Assembly: GCA_033239525.1 (NCBI GenBank)
Contig: BSYO01000025.1
Location: 12,310,001 to 12,374,000 of the forward strand
Direction: 5' to 3'
DNA from: Nepenthes gracilis
Taxonomy: Eukaryota; Streptophyta; Magnoliopsida; Caryophyllales; Nepenthaceae
DNA length: 64,000 bases
A program made the translations under genes and the position numbers. Below, piece by piece: positions 1-12,827 of the stretch (position 1 is its first letter; each line of letters begins with the position of its first letter). Below the pieces are notes generated by a model. That model saw nothing but the letters and a program-made list of their open reading frames with translations. It was not told where the DNA came from and ran no database searches.

Positions 1-1038
1 GCTAATGAAACCCTAGACAAGAGTTACTATAAATAATTAATAAAATAAATAATAATTTTAAATATTTTACTATTTAAAAATAATTATTATATTTTTATTT
101 TATTTTAATAAAATAAGTATTTGTATTTATATTTATAGATACGTGACATTTTGCTTTGTCTTACACGTGCGTCATGAGTCGGCAAGAACATACACGTGGT
201 CGACGGCAGCAGCATCGTCACTCACCAGCAACTGAAAACAAGCTCCTACGTTAAGTTATTAAATTATTTTATATTAATTAATATATTTTTTAAAAATACG
301 ATTATTAAGTAATTTAATGGCTAATTAAATTCATCATTTTTTTTATTGATTAAGTTATTAAAAAATCATTAGTTCATCATAAAAAGCATAAAAAAAAAAT
401 AAACAACTAAATGACAAGCGAGTTAAGCCACCTGCCTAAAATCTTTTTTTTTTTTTTAATAAATATGAAATTTTATTTATAAATATCTTTTAATAAATAT
501 TTCCTACGAGCGCAAACCAGGGTCAAATTTTAATCAGAGGTAAACCAAGGGAGTTTCATCAAGGAAATAAAAGATCAAATAGGGGCAAAATTGGAAATCA
601 AGGGCATCATAATTATATCGATTTCCGGATCACGACAGGTGGACGGCCACGGTGCACCTCAAACACCCTAAAATAAAAATGCAGCCAGGGCCAGATATCC
701 GCTACAAGGAAAAAGACAAAAATACCCTTCCAAACCCTGATAAATCTAATTTGAAAAAAAAAAAAGAAAAAGAAGAGCAATTCCTTCGTGGACAAATACC
801 CTTCCTTTTCTTTATTTTTCCTATCGCTAAAAAAAATAAACTAAAAGGAAATAAGACTGCAGAGATTAAATCTATGGAGAATAGACGTCAAATGCGTTAC
901 TTCAATCTCTCAAAAAAGGACCATCTTTCATCTTCCCTTCCTTGTATAAATGATACCCAAATTTCTGAAATCTACCTTACTCCCGGTGGTTAAGCGAAGA
1001 ACAGCCAGAAGCCAGAGAAACAGAGACGGAGGAGGGAG
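1..1038. other. AT-rich intergenic flank, no gene seen
   Basis: This stretch is AT-rich with poly-A and poly-T runs and no supportable coding region. The short open frames here are low-complexity Lys or Phe runs. It lies directly downstream of the host gene that ends at 1039, so part of roughly 800-1038 is probably that gene's 3' UTR and polyadenylation region. A TATAAAT-like string near 944-951 on the plus strand could be a chance match. Confidence 0.6.
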
Positions 1039-3730
1039 TCAGCAGGTCCATTCCTGAGGCAGGTGGGTCTCATGGATGCGGACTGTGCGTTTGAGGCTGC
1101 AGCCATTGATGTCCATTGGAATTCTCATAGGACCATCTGCAACCGTCGTCAAAGGATGATTGATTTACGTGGAAAAATTTCAATCACAGAATAAAATATC
1201 AAATTTAGGTGAAAATTTTCAAAGGGGGAAAAAAAACAGAGTAAAAAAAAGGTTTCACTATCTTTAACAACAGGATTATAGAGAGACATCTCACATAAAA
1301 CCTTAGAAAGTAGCTTCATATTCATAACAAAACAGGTAGGCTAAACCTTCTGTCAAGCATGGATCCATCTATTACTGCAACTAATCTCCGCCTAAAACTC
1401 ACATGAAGTCTTCAAATGGGTCAATTATAATTCAAATCACATTCCCAGTAAATTCATTTAAAATGGAGTTATTTTAAGACCATACTGACTTTGGACAGTA
1501 AACGAAAACTATGGAAAGTGGTAGAAATTCCTAATAAATTTTATGAATTTCATAGAAAAAAGACTAGAATTTCATAGTTTAACATCATATAAAACGAAAA
1601 AAAATACATTTCATCCGTCTGTAAAATTTCTGTGTGTTTCTTAGATAATTTTACCTATCCCTTTTCCCTGTTAATGGTTTAAAACCAAACACATCATTAG
1701 AGATTTGACAGCAAATGCAATAACACATGCAATATAAAAGCTTGTTTACACTGTAGCTAATATTTTAACATCCAAAAATTCCATTAATAGAAACAATAAG
1801 ACCTTCCAAAGTACACAAGGTTGATGAAAATATTAATATGGGTTGCAACCATTTCAGCATTAATTACATTGAAAAGAAAGTGCCCATATTGAATATAATG
1901 ACATATATTGGATCGACCCAATATAGGAATGGGAATTAATTTGAATTTCTACGCGATATGAGAAAAAGTACAGATTAATCAAAGTACTTTGATTAACAAA
2001 ATTCAAGAAATATAGATCAGGCTGCACTTTATTTAATTGAAGTTAGCACGAAACAGAGATGCAGAGAAAATTACCAGTGGAGAGATTCCGATACTGTGGT
2101 TGTGCATTGTCGGCTTTTGCAGGGAGTAAGACACTGGAACATGCTGCCCATTTCAACAGATCGAAGAAAAAACACACCAATTAGATGAGCAAATAAACAG
2201 TCAATATAGCTCCCAGAACACAATTAACACAAGACCTCCACCAAATTCGGAGTAATATTTTCACTAGATCATATTTTCACTACTAAATACAAGTATTTAT
2301 AAGCTCATCCCTTCCTTTTTCCAAGCTTAATTCATTTTTCCATACATGTAATTCATTTTGCCTTAGTTTACAGCCACTAATTCCAAGATAAATTGAAAGC
2401 AATCAAATGTGCAAGCGATGTTCAATGATCTAATTAATTTCCCAAAAGTGAAAACGCTTGGAATACATTAATTCAATTTGGACGACGAGATCATGCAGTA
2501 GTACCAGGCTTCTTGCGCGAGTCGGCTGGCCTGGGAAGGAAGACTCCAGTGCCAGCACTCTCCCTCTTGATCGCAGGCGTGACGAGAAACGAAGCTCCAT
2601 AGTGAGTTCCGGGCAGTGGGGATGGTGGTTTCCGACGATTGTGCTGGCTCTGGTGGCCCAGAGGCGGCCAAGCAGACGGCGATAAAACCTGATAAGGATT
2701 GTGTCTACTGTTTCTTCCAACGCCATCGATAATCGATTTGTTCTGCTGAGAAAATGCAAAAGCGGTTTGCGTCACTTGACTGTCCCAAACCCCCACCTTC
2801 GTCTTCTCAAACTTCACCACAATCACCAGAAAGAAAATTGAATGAGGAGAGAAAAACAGAACCAATTAGCTGCAAAACAGAGTAGATTAGGCTAGCATTT
2901 TAAATCAATAAATGGGATCTATGGCGTACTAACTTGGCAGGCCTGAGGAAGAAACTGCAGAGGATAGAGAGCGGGATAACTAGCGGCAAAGTTGTTGCTC
3001 TTTGTGTAGAGAGGAGAAGAGATTTGGATGGGCTTATTTATGGGCTCACAGAGAAATGCTCTGTTTCTGTCGAAGAACCCACAGAGTTTGGTTTGCTGCT
3101 GCTCATTTCTAATCCTCATCCTAGCCACTTCTCCGGCGGCCGCAGACAGCAGATCCAAGGCGGCGTCACTGTTGTTTCTCTCGTTGGCCTTCGGCGACGG
3201 TGACACGCCGAAGTTGTGACTTCTATGGCCCCACCCCTGGTGATTGAATCCAGAGCCGCCGCCGCCGCCGCAGCGCACCTTGCACTGCGTCGATTGTGGC
3301 GAACCGGACAAAAAACATCCCTGAGAAGCAAACAATAAACTAAAACTCATGTCAGAAATTGAATTATTTTCTCCATCGTGAAGTGAAGGGGGGAGAGAGA
3401 CTCCTGAGAAGAAGTCAAAGCTACCTTTGTGTTGGTCACACAATCTTGCGCAAGTGTTGAGCGAGCCATCTGTCGAATCAGCTCAGCGATGTATTCTTCC
3501 TCATCACACTCTGCTTTGGTCGAACCCGTCGCCGACTCAACGGGTGGACTCAGAGAAGAGTTAGGTCCATGCGACCCCAACCCAGAAACATTCGACCCAA
3601 ACCCGTCATACCCATTAAACCCATGTCTCTCTTGAGACTCACCGTAGCCGACGAAGTCCATGAGAATGTCGTCGTCGGTGAGAAAATGCGAAGGAAGCCA
3701 AGACTCCCCGTCTTCTAACTGCTCTGCCAT
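1039..3730 (-). CDS. Five-exon host gene, plant protein family of unknown function (about 388 aa)
   Basis: Proposed CDS is complement(join(1039..1136, 2075..2143, 2505..2811, 2934..3320, 3425..3730)), 1167 nt. The ATG at 3730 opens MAEQLEDGESWLPSHFLTDD. Every junction is GT-AG: donors AAAG/GTAGCT, CCAA/GTTAGT, CCTG/GTACTA and ACTG/GTAATT; acceptors TTCTCAG, GTGAAG, GGGCAG and GTTGCAG. Visible motifs in order are an acidic N-terminus (EEYIAELIRQMARSTL), GSPQST followed by a Gly run, a helical DLLSAAAGEVARMRI, AGTGVFLPR, KKPACSSVLLPA across the exon 3/4 join, and a C-terminal HLPQEWTC. From memory, the FLTDDD, GSPQST, GTGVFLPR, SVLLPA and LPQEWTY motifs occur in that order in an uncharacterised plant family; I cannot verify that here, and the function is unknown. 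Exons 4 and 5 were found only by splicing in frame: reading straight on from exon 3 gives an early stop at 2490. The exon 3 acceptor could instead lie 6 or 9 nt further in. Confidence 0.82.
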
Positions 3731-4300
3731 TAAAATGCTTACACACAAGCGAAGAGACTAACTCAAAAACTTTACGAGAGAGAGAAACGAGCGTGATTGT
3801 GAGTAACGGAAGGTCGCTTCTTTTCAAAGCTTCAATAAAAACCCTTGTCGGATTCTTGCTGCCCACTTTCCAAGTAGATACAGGTGAGATAACTGCAAGA
3901 CGGGTGTCGTGGGCGTCGTGGCGCCTTCGCTTCGCGAATTTCGGAGAGGGAAGTTAAAGGAGTTGCTATAGCAAAAGGGAGGATCGGAGAAAAGAACCGT
4001 ATGAAGCGAAACACTTCACGCCGCTGCAAAAGAGAGAATCTGAAACCTCCAAATTCTCCTTTGATTTTTGTAGCGTGGGGCAGAGATCGGTGGGCATGTG
4101 AGAGTGGGGCTAGCTCTGAAGTTACCAGCAAAGAAGATGATCAGAATTGAAAGAAACCCTAACAGTTGTTGAGAGAACAACGTGCACTCGCACGCGCACA
4201 CGCATTCCCACTCCCGCTCTCTCTCCCTCTCTGCGCTTTTATGAACAGATTTGGGGAAAAGGAAATCCACCCTTAATTAATTTAAATTAATTAAATTATA
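3731..4300 (-). promoter_or_regulatory. Putative 5' leader and promoter of the host gene
   Basis: This is the region upstream of the ATG at 3730, read on the minus strand. It is GC-richer than the flanking DNA and contains a GA/CT-rich tract at about 4203-4237, a common feature of plant core promoters and leaders. It borders an abrupt AT-rich block starting near 4275 (TTAATTAATTTAAATTAATT), which could hold a TATA element. The transcription start cannot be placed from sequence alone. Confidence 0.4.
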
Positions 4301-6409
4301 ATTATTTATTTAAAAATAATTCCCCAAAAAAAAAAAAAAATCCAATTTCCTCAGTCTTTTTCTAGACTGAGTCGGTCGCTGAGCGGCCGAACAAGACGAA
4401 GATTTTGACTTTAGAGAAAGCGCATCCTCTTGTCTAACCTATTCTAATTTTTTAATTTTCTGTTTTATACTGTGAAAAAATAAAACATAAATAAATTATA
4501 TGTTAATAAAATAACTTATTTTAAAAATATATTATGTAAAATATTTTTTATTATTTTAATTTGTTGACATGAACCGATAGATAATTTGTTACATGAAATA
4601 ATTAAAAAATATTTTTAAACATTCTTTTTAATTTTTAAATAACAAACACATATTTTTAATCCATTAAATAATATTATAAAATAATATAATATATCTAAAA
4701 ATGTGACACGTCCGATGGTCCAGATTTTAGTACAAATTAGAATGTCAAAATTTATCTACCGGGCTTAAAGCGGGTTCGGTCTCCATATGCTCTTAATCTA
4801 AATCCCATGTAATACAAAATGCAATCAAAGGATTTTACATGATTCACTTCTTGGTATATCCTCCGATATTGAAATTAGAATCTTTCTTAAAAGAAAAAAA
4901 AAAGAGGATGCAAGTTTGAATGACAGTAAAATTATTACTTATTTGAGGGTTTGCACTTTTTTTCTAAAAGCGTCTTAATTTGAGAGAGAAAAAGTGTCTT
5001 TGAATTGCCTTTTAGCTTGTTTAAATGTCGACCCCTTTTTCTTTTGAAAGGGAGAAATTTTTATAGAAGTTAGGGATGAAAATTATTGGGCGGATAGGAT
5101 CGAATTCAAATGGCTGTTCTAATCGGCGTTCGAGACCGTTACTTCAAAATAAGAGAGGAAAATTATCGTAACTGTTGGCGTTGATTCCGTCATCATTCAA
5201 TGAGCGAACTGCTCATATAAAGCCGTTGGATGTGTCTGTCGAATTAGGCCGTATGGGTCATTTGGGCCTCCATACTTTATGGGCAGAATCTATTAGGCGA
5301 AATCTTCATCTTAACTGTCGGTAACAATACCCATAAAAATGCTATAAAATATTATAAATAAAAAATAATTTTAATATTTTATTTATATTATATTCTATAG
5401 GTTAAGTAGGGTAAATTAGGTGAACCAGTAAATCAATAATTCCAAAAATAATAAATATCGTTTCCTTGGATAATAGCCCACTAGGCACGGGACTCCTCGT
5501 TGCCGTTTTGCTTCGTAATTAAGTTTGCTCTTTGATATTAATATATTCATTTAATTGAGAACGTGATACACTTCGTATTTAATTTATTTTTTATGTAAAT
5601 TTTAATTTTATCTTATCTTTTTCCTTTTTGGGGTTAAGCTGATGTTGTTAATAGGACGTGACATGACAATTTAATTTATCGGTATTTATCGCAGTTAATA
5701 TTTAATTTATTTAAATATATTTTTAAAGCAAATTTAAATTTTTTATTTTATTTTTTATTTTTTTTGGGTTAAGCTAGTGAGTTGCTGTGGGACCCAATAG
5801 GGGAAGAGGGAATCCCACAAACAAGAAATATAAAAAAAAATATAAATAAATATCTCTTATTTTATTATATTAATCAAATATATAATTCAACATTTTACAA
5901 AAATTAAAAAATTATAAATAACAATTTACTTGTTCCTTTGTATTAAATAATTAGATTTTCAAATTGGCTTAATTAAAAATTTTATATTATATAATAGGTA
6001 ACTATAAATTAATTAGTTATAAAACAAAAAAATAAAAAAATAAAAATAATTTCAATTATCTTCTAATTATTACCCATAATAGACTTGGGTTTTAAGCTAT
6101 TTTTGTTGTAAAATATTATTAAAATTAGAACGAAAATAATACGCAGTGTCTAGAAATTTATTGTAATATATAAATAATATTATTTGATTTCTATCCATAC
6201 GGAGAAATGAACAAGAAAAATCCTTAACATAAAATGATAATAATATGACTTCCATATTTAATATTAAATAATTGTCAATTTAGGATTTATAAAACTTCAA
6301 ATTTTAATTAAATTGTTGCAGAATTATTATTTAGAAAGTATTGAAAAAAATAATAGAAAAAAAAATTTATTTACTATTCAATACTCATTTATAATGATAT
6401 CATTAATTA
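4301..6409. other. AT-rich intergenic spacer
   Basis: Long AT-rich DNA with A and T homopolymers and no coding frame of note. GGGTTAAGCT occurs twice, near 5632 and 5765, hinting at old duplicated repeat DNA. No RNA gene, intact transposon or promoter could be supported. Confidence 0.6.
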
Positions 6410-6414
6410 CAAAC

Positions 6415-7290
6415 TGTTGGGTCCAATATTAAGCCCCATGAAAATCTCAAGCCCAACCCAACTGTGCAAGGGGCCCACGCAGCGTCCAGCTGGCGAAAGA
6501 CAACGGGTGTCCTGCAACGCATTAATGTGCTGCCGGGAAATGGCCAGGAGAGAGAAGAAACGAGCCAATGGGGGAGCGGCCATGCTGCAATAAAGGCTCG
6601 GCGGCGGGCCCGGCAACAAGCGAATCCCGGCTCAAGGGAGACCAAGCGTGCCAGCGCTCGGGAGGCTCACTGCTACAAGCAGCGGCAAACATAACCTGGC
6701 GATTAGTGACGGTGGTGGCCACCAAGGAACCTCAAAGAACGGGAGTTCTTGCGTCCAAAATCCTCCGGGGAGGAGCCTATAAGAGCTCTCTTCCTCCGCA
6801 GAGGAAGGGGCTGCTCCTTCTTTTTTTTTCCCAGATAACAAAGAGAGAAAACAATCGAACTGAGACGAGACTCAGGTCTCGAGGCCACAAACGAGCCCGC
6901 TTCTCTCAAGATCTTGATCCCCAAGCCTGCTCAGGCAACGAAAAGTTAGCCACCCACTGCGATGCATCAAGGAAGCCAGGCCTTCCGCCTCCTTCTCATT
7001 GCATTTTCCACTCTGATACATACACTTCATTCACGCATCATTAGCACTCATCTGCACGCCGCCTAGTGCGTGCGTCATTTCCGTTTATTGCGAAAACTTG
7101 TTGACTTAAGCGTCGAAGTGGCTGTGGTGGGAGAAATCCTACCGGATCTCTGACCTCTTGTTTGTTGATTGTGTTGTGCAAGTTCAGGTTAAGAGATACG
7201 GAGACCGGACCCTCATCCTGATACTCCAACGTGGTCAGGAACCTGGTGGCTCCCTAATCCGTACAACAACGGCAGACCCGGGACGCAACA
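6415..7290 (+). repeat. Element 1 5' LTR
   Basis: 876 bp, starting TGTTGGG and ending GGACGCAACA, with canonical TG...CA ends. It aligns over its whole length with 18126-19011. The end is fixed by the primer-binding site that follows at once and by the matching end of the 3' LTR. Confidence 0.9.
6777..6784 (+). promoter_or_regulatory. TATA-like box in Element 1 5' LTR
   Basis: CTATAAGA in the context GGAGCCTATAAGAGCTCTC, conserved in the 3' LTR near 18497-18504. It is the most plausible core promoter of the element's genomic RNA, followed by a pyrimidine-rich leader. Inferred from sequence only. Confidence 0.5.
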
Positions 7291-7308
7291 TTGGCACCGT
7301 CTGCGAAA
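7291..7308 (+). other. Primer-binding site of Element 1
   Basis: TTGGCACCGTCTGCGAAA follows the 5' LTR directly. The same site, in better condition, occurs in Elements 2 and 3 (TTGGYGCCGTCTGTGGG). It is not the usual initiator-Met site, which contains TGGTATCAGAGC. The tRNA was not identified here. Confidence 0.75.
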
Positions 7309-7361
7309 AACTGACGAGAAGCCTAGTATCTCTTTCCTACCTCCCTTCCGAAGCAAAGAGA

Positions 7362-8930
7362 ATGGTGAATACCAGAGCACAAGCTAGTGCTCCAGCAATG
7401 AACGTCGTCGCTCATAGCGAGGACCCCCCCACCGGCAGTCACGCAGACGCCCGTCCGGAGCCCGACGTCTACCGCTTGGTCGCGGATGTGGGCGACATAA
7501 AGCTAGTACTCCACGCCCTGTGCGATTGAACGTGAACTCCTTGGTCGGGGGCTGCCCCCAGGGTCCCAAGCGTCCTCCTGCAAAAGGAGGAGACGCCACG
7601 TGGCGACCCTCAGGAGAGTATCCAACCAACCCGACGACGCTGCGGCCCAGGCGGTCCCCAACAGAATCGACCCTTACGAAGCTGAAAGCCATCCCGACCG
7701 CATCGATCGGGGGGATAGCCCTGAGAGGCGTAGCCCCCGCAACTCTTGCAGCGGCCGGGAGGCGAGCAAGCCGGGCTCCAACAGTGAGCGACCTCCTCAA
7801 GCGGAGAGCCGACACCACCGACAAGCTCAACCGCACCTTCAAGACCATACGGAGCTCCGCGACGTCATCAATGCGGGGAGAGGAGCTCCCGACCCGTCGA
7901 TGGAAGAGAAAGTTAAGGTGTTGCGGGACATCCTGCACAATGAGAGGCCCACACGATCCTCCGCCGACCTTCGGAGGTCGCCCTTTGCCATGGATTTGCG
8001 GACTCAAACCCTGCCGAGCAAGTTTAAAATGCCCGTCCTGGAGGGATATGACGAAAGCAAGGGACCATCTCAACTGCTTCCGCACCCATTCGTCCCTGCA
8101 GGGAGCAAGCGAGGCCTTGATGTGCCAGTGCTTTCCCATCACCCTCAGGGGGGACTCGTTGCTCTGGTTCCATGGTCTCTCTCCGAATTCCATACGCTCG
8201 TTCGACTAGCTAGCTGACAGTTTCTTGAGCCAGTTTTCCTCCAACCGAAGAGAGAAAAGGCAACCATGGCACCTGGTCTGCCTCCGTCAGAGATCGGACG
8301 AAAGCCTGAAACGGTTCCTCAACCGTTTCATCACAGGGGCACGGCAGATCTCCCAGCTCTCTGATGAGCTGAAACTCAATGCCTTCATCGCCACGCTGGC
8401 GGCGGGGGACTTCTTTAATCACCTGTCGCACCAGCACCCTCAGACCTTCCGGGAGGTCGAGGCCATCGCCAGGGCTTACATCACGGCCGAAGAGGCCAAC
8501 GAGGCGAAGCCCCCTGAGCGAGCGGACCGGCCCCCGAAAGCCACCAGACTTACCGGTAGCCAGAAGAGGGACAGCGACAGCCACCGCTTCCCGGAGCGTC
8601 GCAAGCAGCTGCGGCCTCCGCCAGGATCTAGGAAGGACCACAGACGGACATCCCTAAATCCCCAGAACGACACTCGTACCAACATCCTGATGCAGATCCA
8701 GTACGAAAAGTTCTTCAAGTGGCCGAAAACGCTGAAAGGTCCTAGCGGTAGCGATCAGACTAAAAACTGCTAATATCACCATTGCCGAGGACACTCGACT
8801 GAGAATTGCTGGACCCTGCAGCAGGAGATAGAGGACCTGATCCGTCGCGGACACCATAAACGGTTCGTGAAGAGTTCGGGCAGAGCCCGTAACCTCAGAA
8901 GGAGAGGCCATCGAGCCGCCGACGTGGTCA
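7362..8930 (+). pseudogene. gag: Element 1 gag, broken
   Basis: Structural polyprotein that would package the element RNA. The ATG at 7362 opens MVNTRAQASAPA, the start also seen in Element 2. The frame breaks near 7500 and again near 8070 and 8215. The retrotransposon Gag core is clear from about 7980 to 8560: a block FKMPVLEGYD, then CQCFPITLRGDSLLWF, then RFLNRFITGARQISQLSDE and AYITAEEANEAK. A zinc-knuckle-like block follows near 8760-8830 (C, H, H, C spacing, ending ENCWTLQQEIEDL) and is interrupted by a TAA at 8771. Several frameshifts and stops make it non-functional. Confidence 0.85.
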
Positions 8931-11900
8931 ATGTGATCTCCGCCGCAGCCGCCGGGGACACCAGGCAAAGGGAGCCGAGGCCGACTTCGAGCAACAAGCG
9001 AGCAAGGATAGGGGATAGGAGTGATGTCATTAGCTTTAGTAGCGACGATATGGCTCATGTAATCTTCCCCCATACTGATCCCCTCGTTGTATCCGCCCTC
9101 GTTTCAGATGGTAAGGTTGACTACTAGCTGAAACGAGTCTTCATTGATAATGAAAGTTTACAGAATTTACTATATCTCAGCGCTTTCTTTAAGCTTGGGT
9201 TGTGGCAAAGCTAGATGAAAGTAGTCGGCGGACCCCTGTACGGCCTGGACAACAAACCGGTCCCCATACAAGGGATAGTCTGGCTAGAGGTCACTATGGG
9301 AACCCCACCGCGCTCTGTAATGCGAGAGCTGACGTTCCTCGTCGTTGACCTACCATCTGTCTACAACACCATATTAGGTAGACCCTTTCTCATGGCCTTT
9401 GGAGCCGTGACGTCGATCCCGCACCTAAAGGTGAAGTTCCTCACCCCGTGGGGTGTGGGGGAAGTGCTCGGGGACCAGGAGATGGGACGAACATACTACC
9501 TGTCCCAAATCAGTCCCGCGGCACCGTACCGTCCGGATGAAGATCTTGACCTCTACGACGAAACCCTGCTACAGCAAGCCCGGTCGGGAGAAGCTACCAA
9601 AGCGGTCCCTCTGAATCCCTCAAAGCTGAAGAGGTGCGTCCACGTGGGTAGATCTCTCCAAACCGCAGGGCACGACCGATTAATTACCTTCCTTAGGGCC
9701 AACTCCGACGTATTCGCTTGGGTTCCCACTAACATGCCTGGGATACCAGTTGAAGTAATCATCCACAAGCTCGGCCTTGATCCGTGCCGCAAGCCTGTTC
9801 GGTAGAAGCGCAGGAACCACTCCATCAAGAAGTTGATCACCATAAGGGAAGAGGTGAGGGGACTCCTGGACGTCGAATTTATCCTAGAGGTCCAATATCC
9901 GGAGTGGTTATCCAATGTCGTAATGGTAAAGAAGAGTAATGGCAAGTGGCGGATGTGTGTCGACTTCAACGACATGAATAAGGCTTGCCCCAAGGACATC
10001 TTCCCTCTCCCCAGGATTGATCAACTCGTGGACTCCACGTCCGGGCACGAGCTCCTGAGCTTCATGGATGCGTATTCCGGCTACGACCAGATTCAAATGC
10101 ACCATGAGGATAAGGAGCAGACCTTCTTTATGACCGACTAAGGGACGTACTGCTACAGGGTGATGCCCTTCGGCCTCAAGAATACCGGCGCGGGCTATCA
10201 GCGTCTGGTAAACAAGATGTTCGAGACTCAGATTGGAAGAAACATGGAAGTGTACATCGTTGATATGCTCGTAAAGAGCAAATTTGCCCACGACCACATT
10301 AGCGACCTAGAGGAGACCTTTTAGGTCCTCCGACGGCACGGGGTGAAGCTCAATCCCGCCAAATGCCCCTTCGGAGTGACTTCATGAAATTTTTGGGCTT
10401 CATTGTGTCCCAGCATGGCATTGTAGCCTACCCAGAGAAGATCAAGGCCATCCTCGACCTAAACCCCCCGCGAATGATAAAAGAGGTGTAGAAACTCACT
10501 GGGCGAATAGCGGCCCTCTCACGGTTCCTTGCCAAGTCGGCGGAGAAGTACCTCCCCTTTTTCAAGGCACTGAGGGGCACTAAATTGCTGGGGTTCTGGT
10601 GGACCGAGGAATGCGACGAAGCTTTCAAAGAGTTAAAGACATATCTCGCCAGCCCGTCTCTCCTGAGCTCGCCGCGCGAGGGTGAAGACCTTTACCTCTA
10701 CTTGGCTACGTCAGCAGCTGCCCTTAGCTCTGTACTAGTCGAGGAGCATGAGGGAGTGCAGCGGCTAGTGTACTACATAAGCCGGGTGCTGACGGATGTG
10801 GAGGCCCGCTATCCGCATGCCGAGCAGATGGCGCTTGCCCTCATTTATTCGGTGCGGAAGCTGCGACCCTACTTCCAATCGTACCGGATCATCGTATTGA
10901 CAGATCAACCCTTGAAGTCGATCTTATAGAAGCCAGAAACTTCTGGGCGGTTGGTCAAGTAAGCCATCGAGCTAGGAGAGTTCGACGTGCAGTTCCAGCC
11001 CCGGCCAGCCGTGAAGGGACAAGCCCTGGCTTATTTTATTGTTGAAGCAACGACCCCAGTTCCAGATGACATCGACAGCCCTAGAAGTGTGGAAGACCAC
11101 GACCCTCCAGTGTGGACCCTGAACGTGGATGGGTCATCCACCCAGGCATGAAGCGGAGCCGGAGTCGTGCTAAAGACACCGGAGGGTACGGAGATTACAT
11201 ACTCCGTCACGCTAACCTTCCCAGCCACCAACAACGTGGCAGAGTACAAGGCCCTCCTCGCAGGCCTGCACTTGGCCAAGGAATGTTCCGCAAAGTCATT
11301 GGTTGGGCACAGCAACTCCGAGCTTGTGGTCAACTAGGTACTGGGGAACTTTGACGCGTTAAACCAGCAACTTGTGAGGTACTTGACAAAAGCGAAGACT
11401 CTGATCTTGGAGTTCGACCGCTTCGTGATCAAGCACATCCCAAGGTTCGACAACGAGAAGGCAGACCGACTAGCTCGGGACGCAGCTATCGGATCCCCAG
11501 AGCAGTATGCACGGGAGCCAAGGGAAGTCCTAACTGCGCCCAGTATCGACACTGTGGACCAAGAAATACTACGGGTTGACACAGGGGACAATTGGATGAC
11601 GCCGTACATGAAGTACCTGACCGAGGGAACTCTTCCTGATGATGCCAGCGAGGCCAAGCGGATTAAGAAGATAGCAGGTTGGTACACGCTCCTCGGCGAA
11701 AGGCTATACAGGTGGGGTACTCCATTTTCCTCCTGAAATACCTTACTCCAGAAGAAGCCGAGTACACCCTGAGCGAGGTACACCTGGGATTATGCGGCTC
11801 GCACAATGGAGGTAAGAACCTCGCATTCAAGGTCATGCGGTAAGAATTTTATTGGCCGACCATGAAGCAAGACGCTATGGAGTTCGTCAAAAAGTGCGAG

Positions 11901-12827
11901 AGTTGCTAGGTCTACGGCACCATGACGCATCAGCCACACATGGAGTTGCACTGCCTCCAGTTCCCATGGCCATTCGCGCAGTGGGGACTTGATATCCTTG
12001 GACCGTTACCTCTGGCTTCCAGGCAGTGGGAATTCCTGATCGTGGGTATTGATTACTTCATAAAGTGGGTAGAACCTGTCCCTCTAGCCAGGATCATCGG
12101 GCAGAACACGATGGAATTCCTCCGTCAGCATATCATTTGCCACTTTGGGATTCCTGAGGTCGTGGTGACAGACAACGGGACCCAGTTTACCAGCAAGCGA
12201 TTCACGAGGTACTGCGGCGACCTCTGCATGAAGCTGATCCACACGTCTATGGTGCATCCCCAGGCCAACGGATAGGTTGAGGTCACTAACGGCACGTTGT
12301 TGCACGGATTGAAGACCAAGCTGGAAGACGCAGGGGGCTTCTGGGTCGAAGAGCTACCGTCCATACTCTGGTCGTATCGGACGACCTCGCGGGAGCCAAC
12401 GAGAGAGATGCCCTTCAACCTCTGCTTTGGGGTTGAGGCTGTAGTCCCCGTGGAGGTGGGGATGCCAAGCCTGCGGGTCAAATGCTTCGATCCAGCCACC
12501 AACTCGTAGAGGCTCCGGGAAAACCTAGGCCTGCTCTCAAAGGTTCAAAATACAGCGCAACTACGGATCGCAGCCTATCAACAGCGCGTCACACGATATT
12601 ACAACAAGCGGGTGAATGCACGCCTTCTCGAAATTGGAGATCTGGTCCTCCGGAGTGTAGAGGCGGCGGGAAAGGCCGCAAACAGGAACAAGCTCTCCCC
12701 TAGGTGGGAGGGTCCGTTTCTAGTCTCCATAATCCTCCAAAATGGAGTGTATAAGCTGCGCGCCCAGAATGGTAAACTGGTCCCCCGGACCTGGAACGTT
12801 GCCAACTTAAGGAAGTATTACCAGTAA
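8931..12827 (+). pseudogene. pol: Element 1 pol (protease, RT, RNase H x2, integrase), broken
   Basis: Order along the strand: protease about 9050-9430, with the catalytic DNGSS changed to DNESL; RT about 9820-10500; Ty3-type RNase H about 10640-10930; archaeal-like second RNase H about 11110-11480 (NVDGSS start); integrase zinc region about 11780-11930, catalytic core about 11990-12300 (TDNGTQF at 12168-12188) and C-terminal region ending NLRKYYQ at 12827. The RT box, YVDD in relatives, reads YIVD at 10253-10264, so the first catalytic Asp is lost. At least a dozen in-frame stops occur, mostly at Gln positions, plus frameshifts (for example near 10380 and 11730). It is clearly dead but all domains remain recognisable. 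Confidence 0.88.

Noticed and set aside
613..993. Short Lys-rich and Phe-rich frames on both strands
   Set aside because: Low-complexity A/T runs next to the host gene's 3' end; no start context or domain.
2468..2759. Alternative C-termini of the host gene in the other two minus-strand frames (for example SLVLLHDLVVQIELM)
   Set aside because: I first took this as a frameshifted C-terminus, but splicing from 2505 to 2143 gives a better and in-frame match (ACSSVLLPA) with proper splice sites.
7384..8193. 269-residue minus-strand frame over Element 1 gag
   Set aside because: GC-rich shadow of gag on the other strand; no domain, and the plus strand matches Gag of the other elements.
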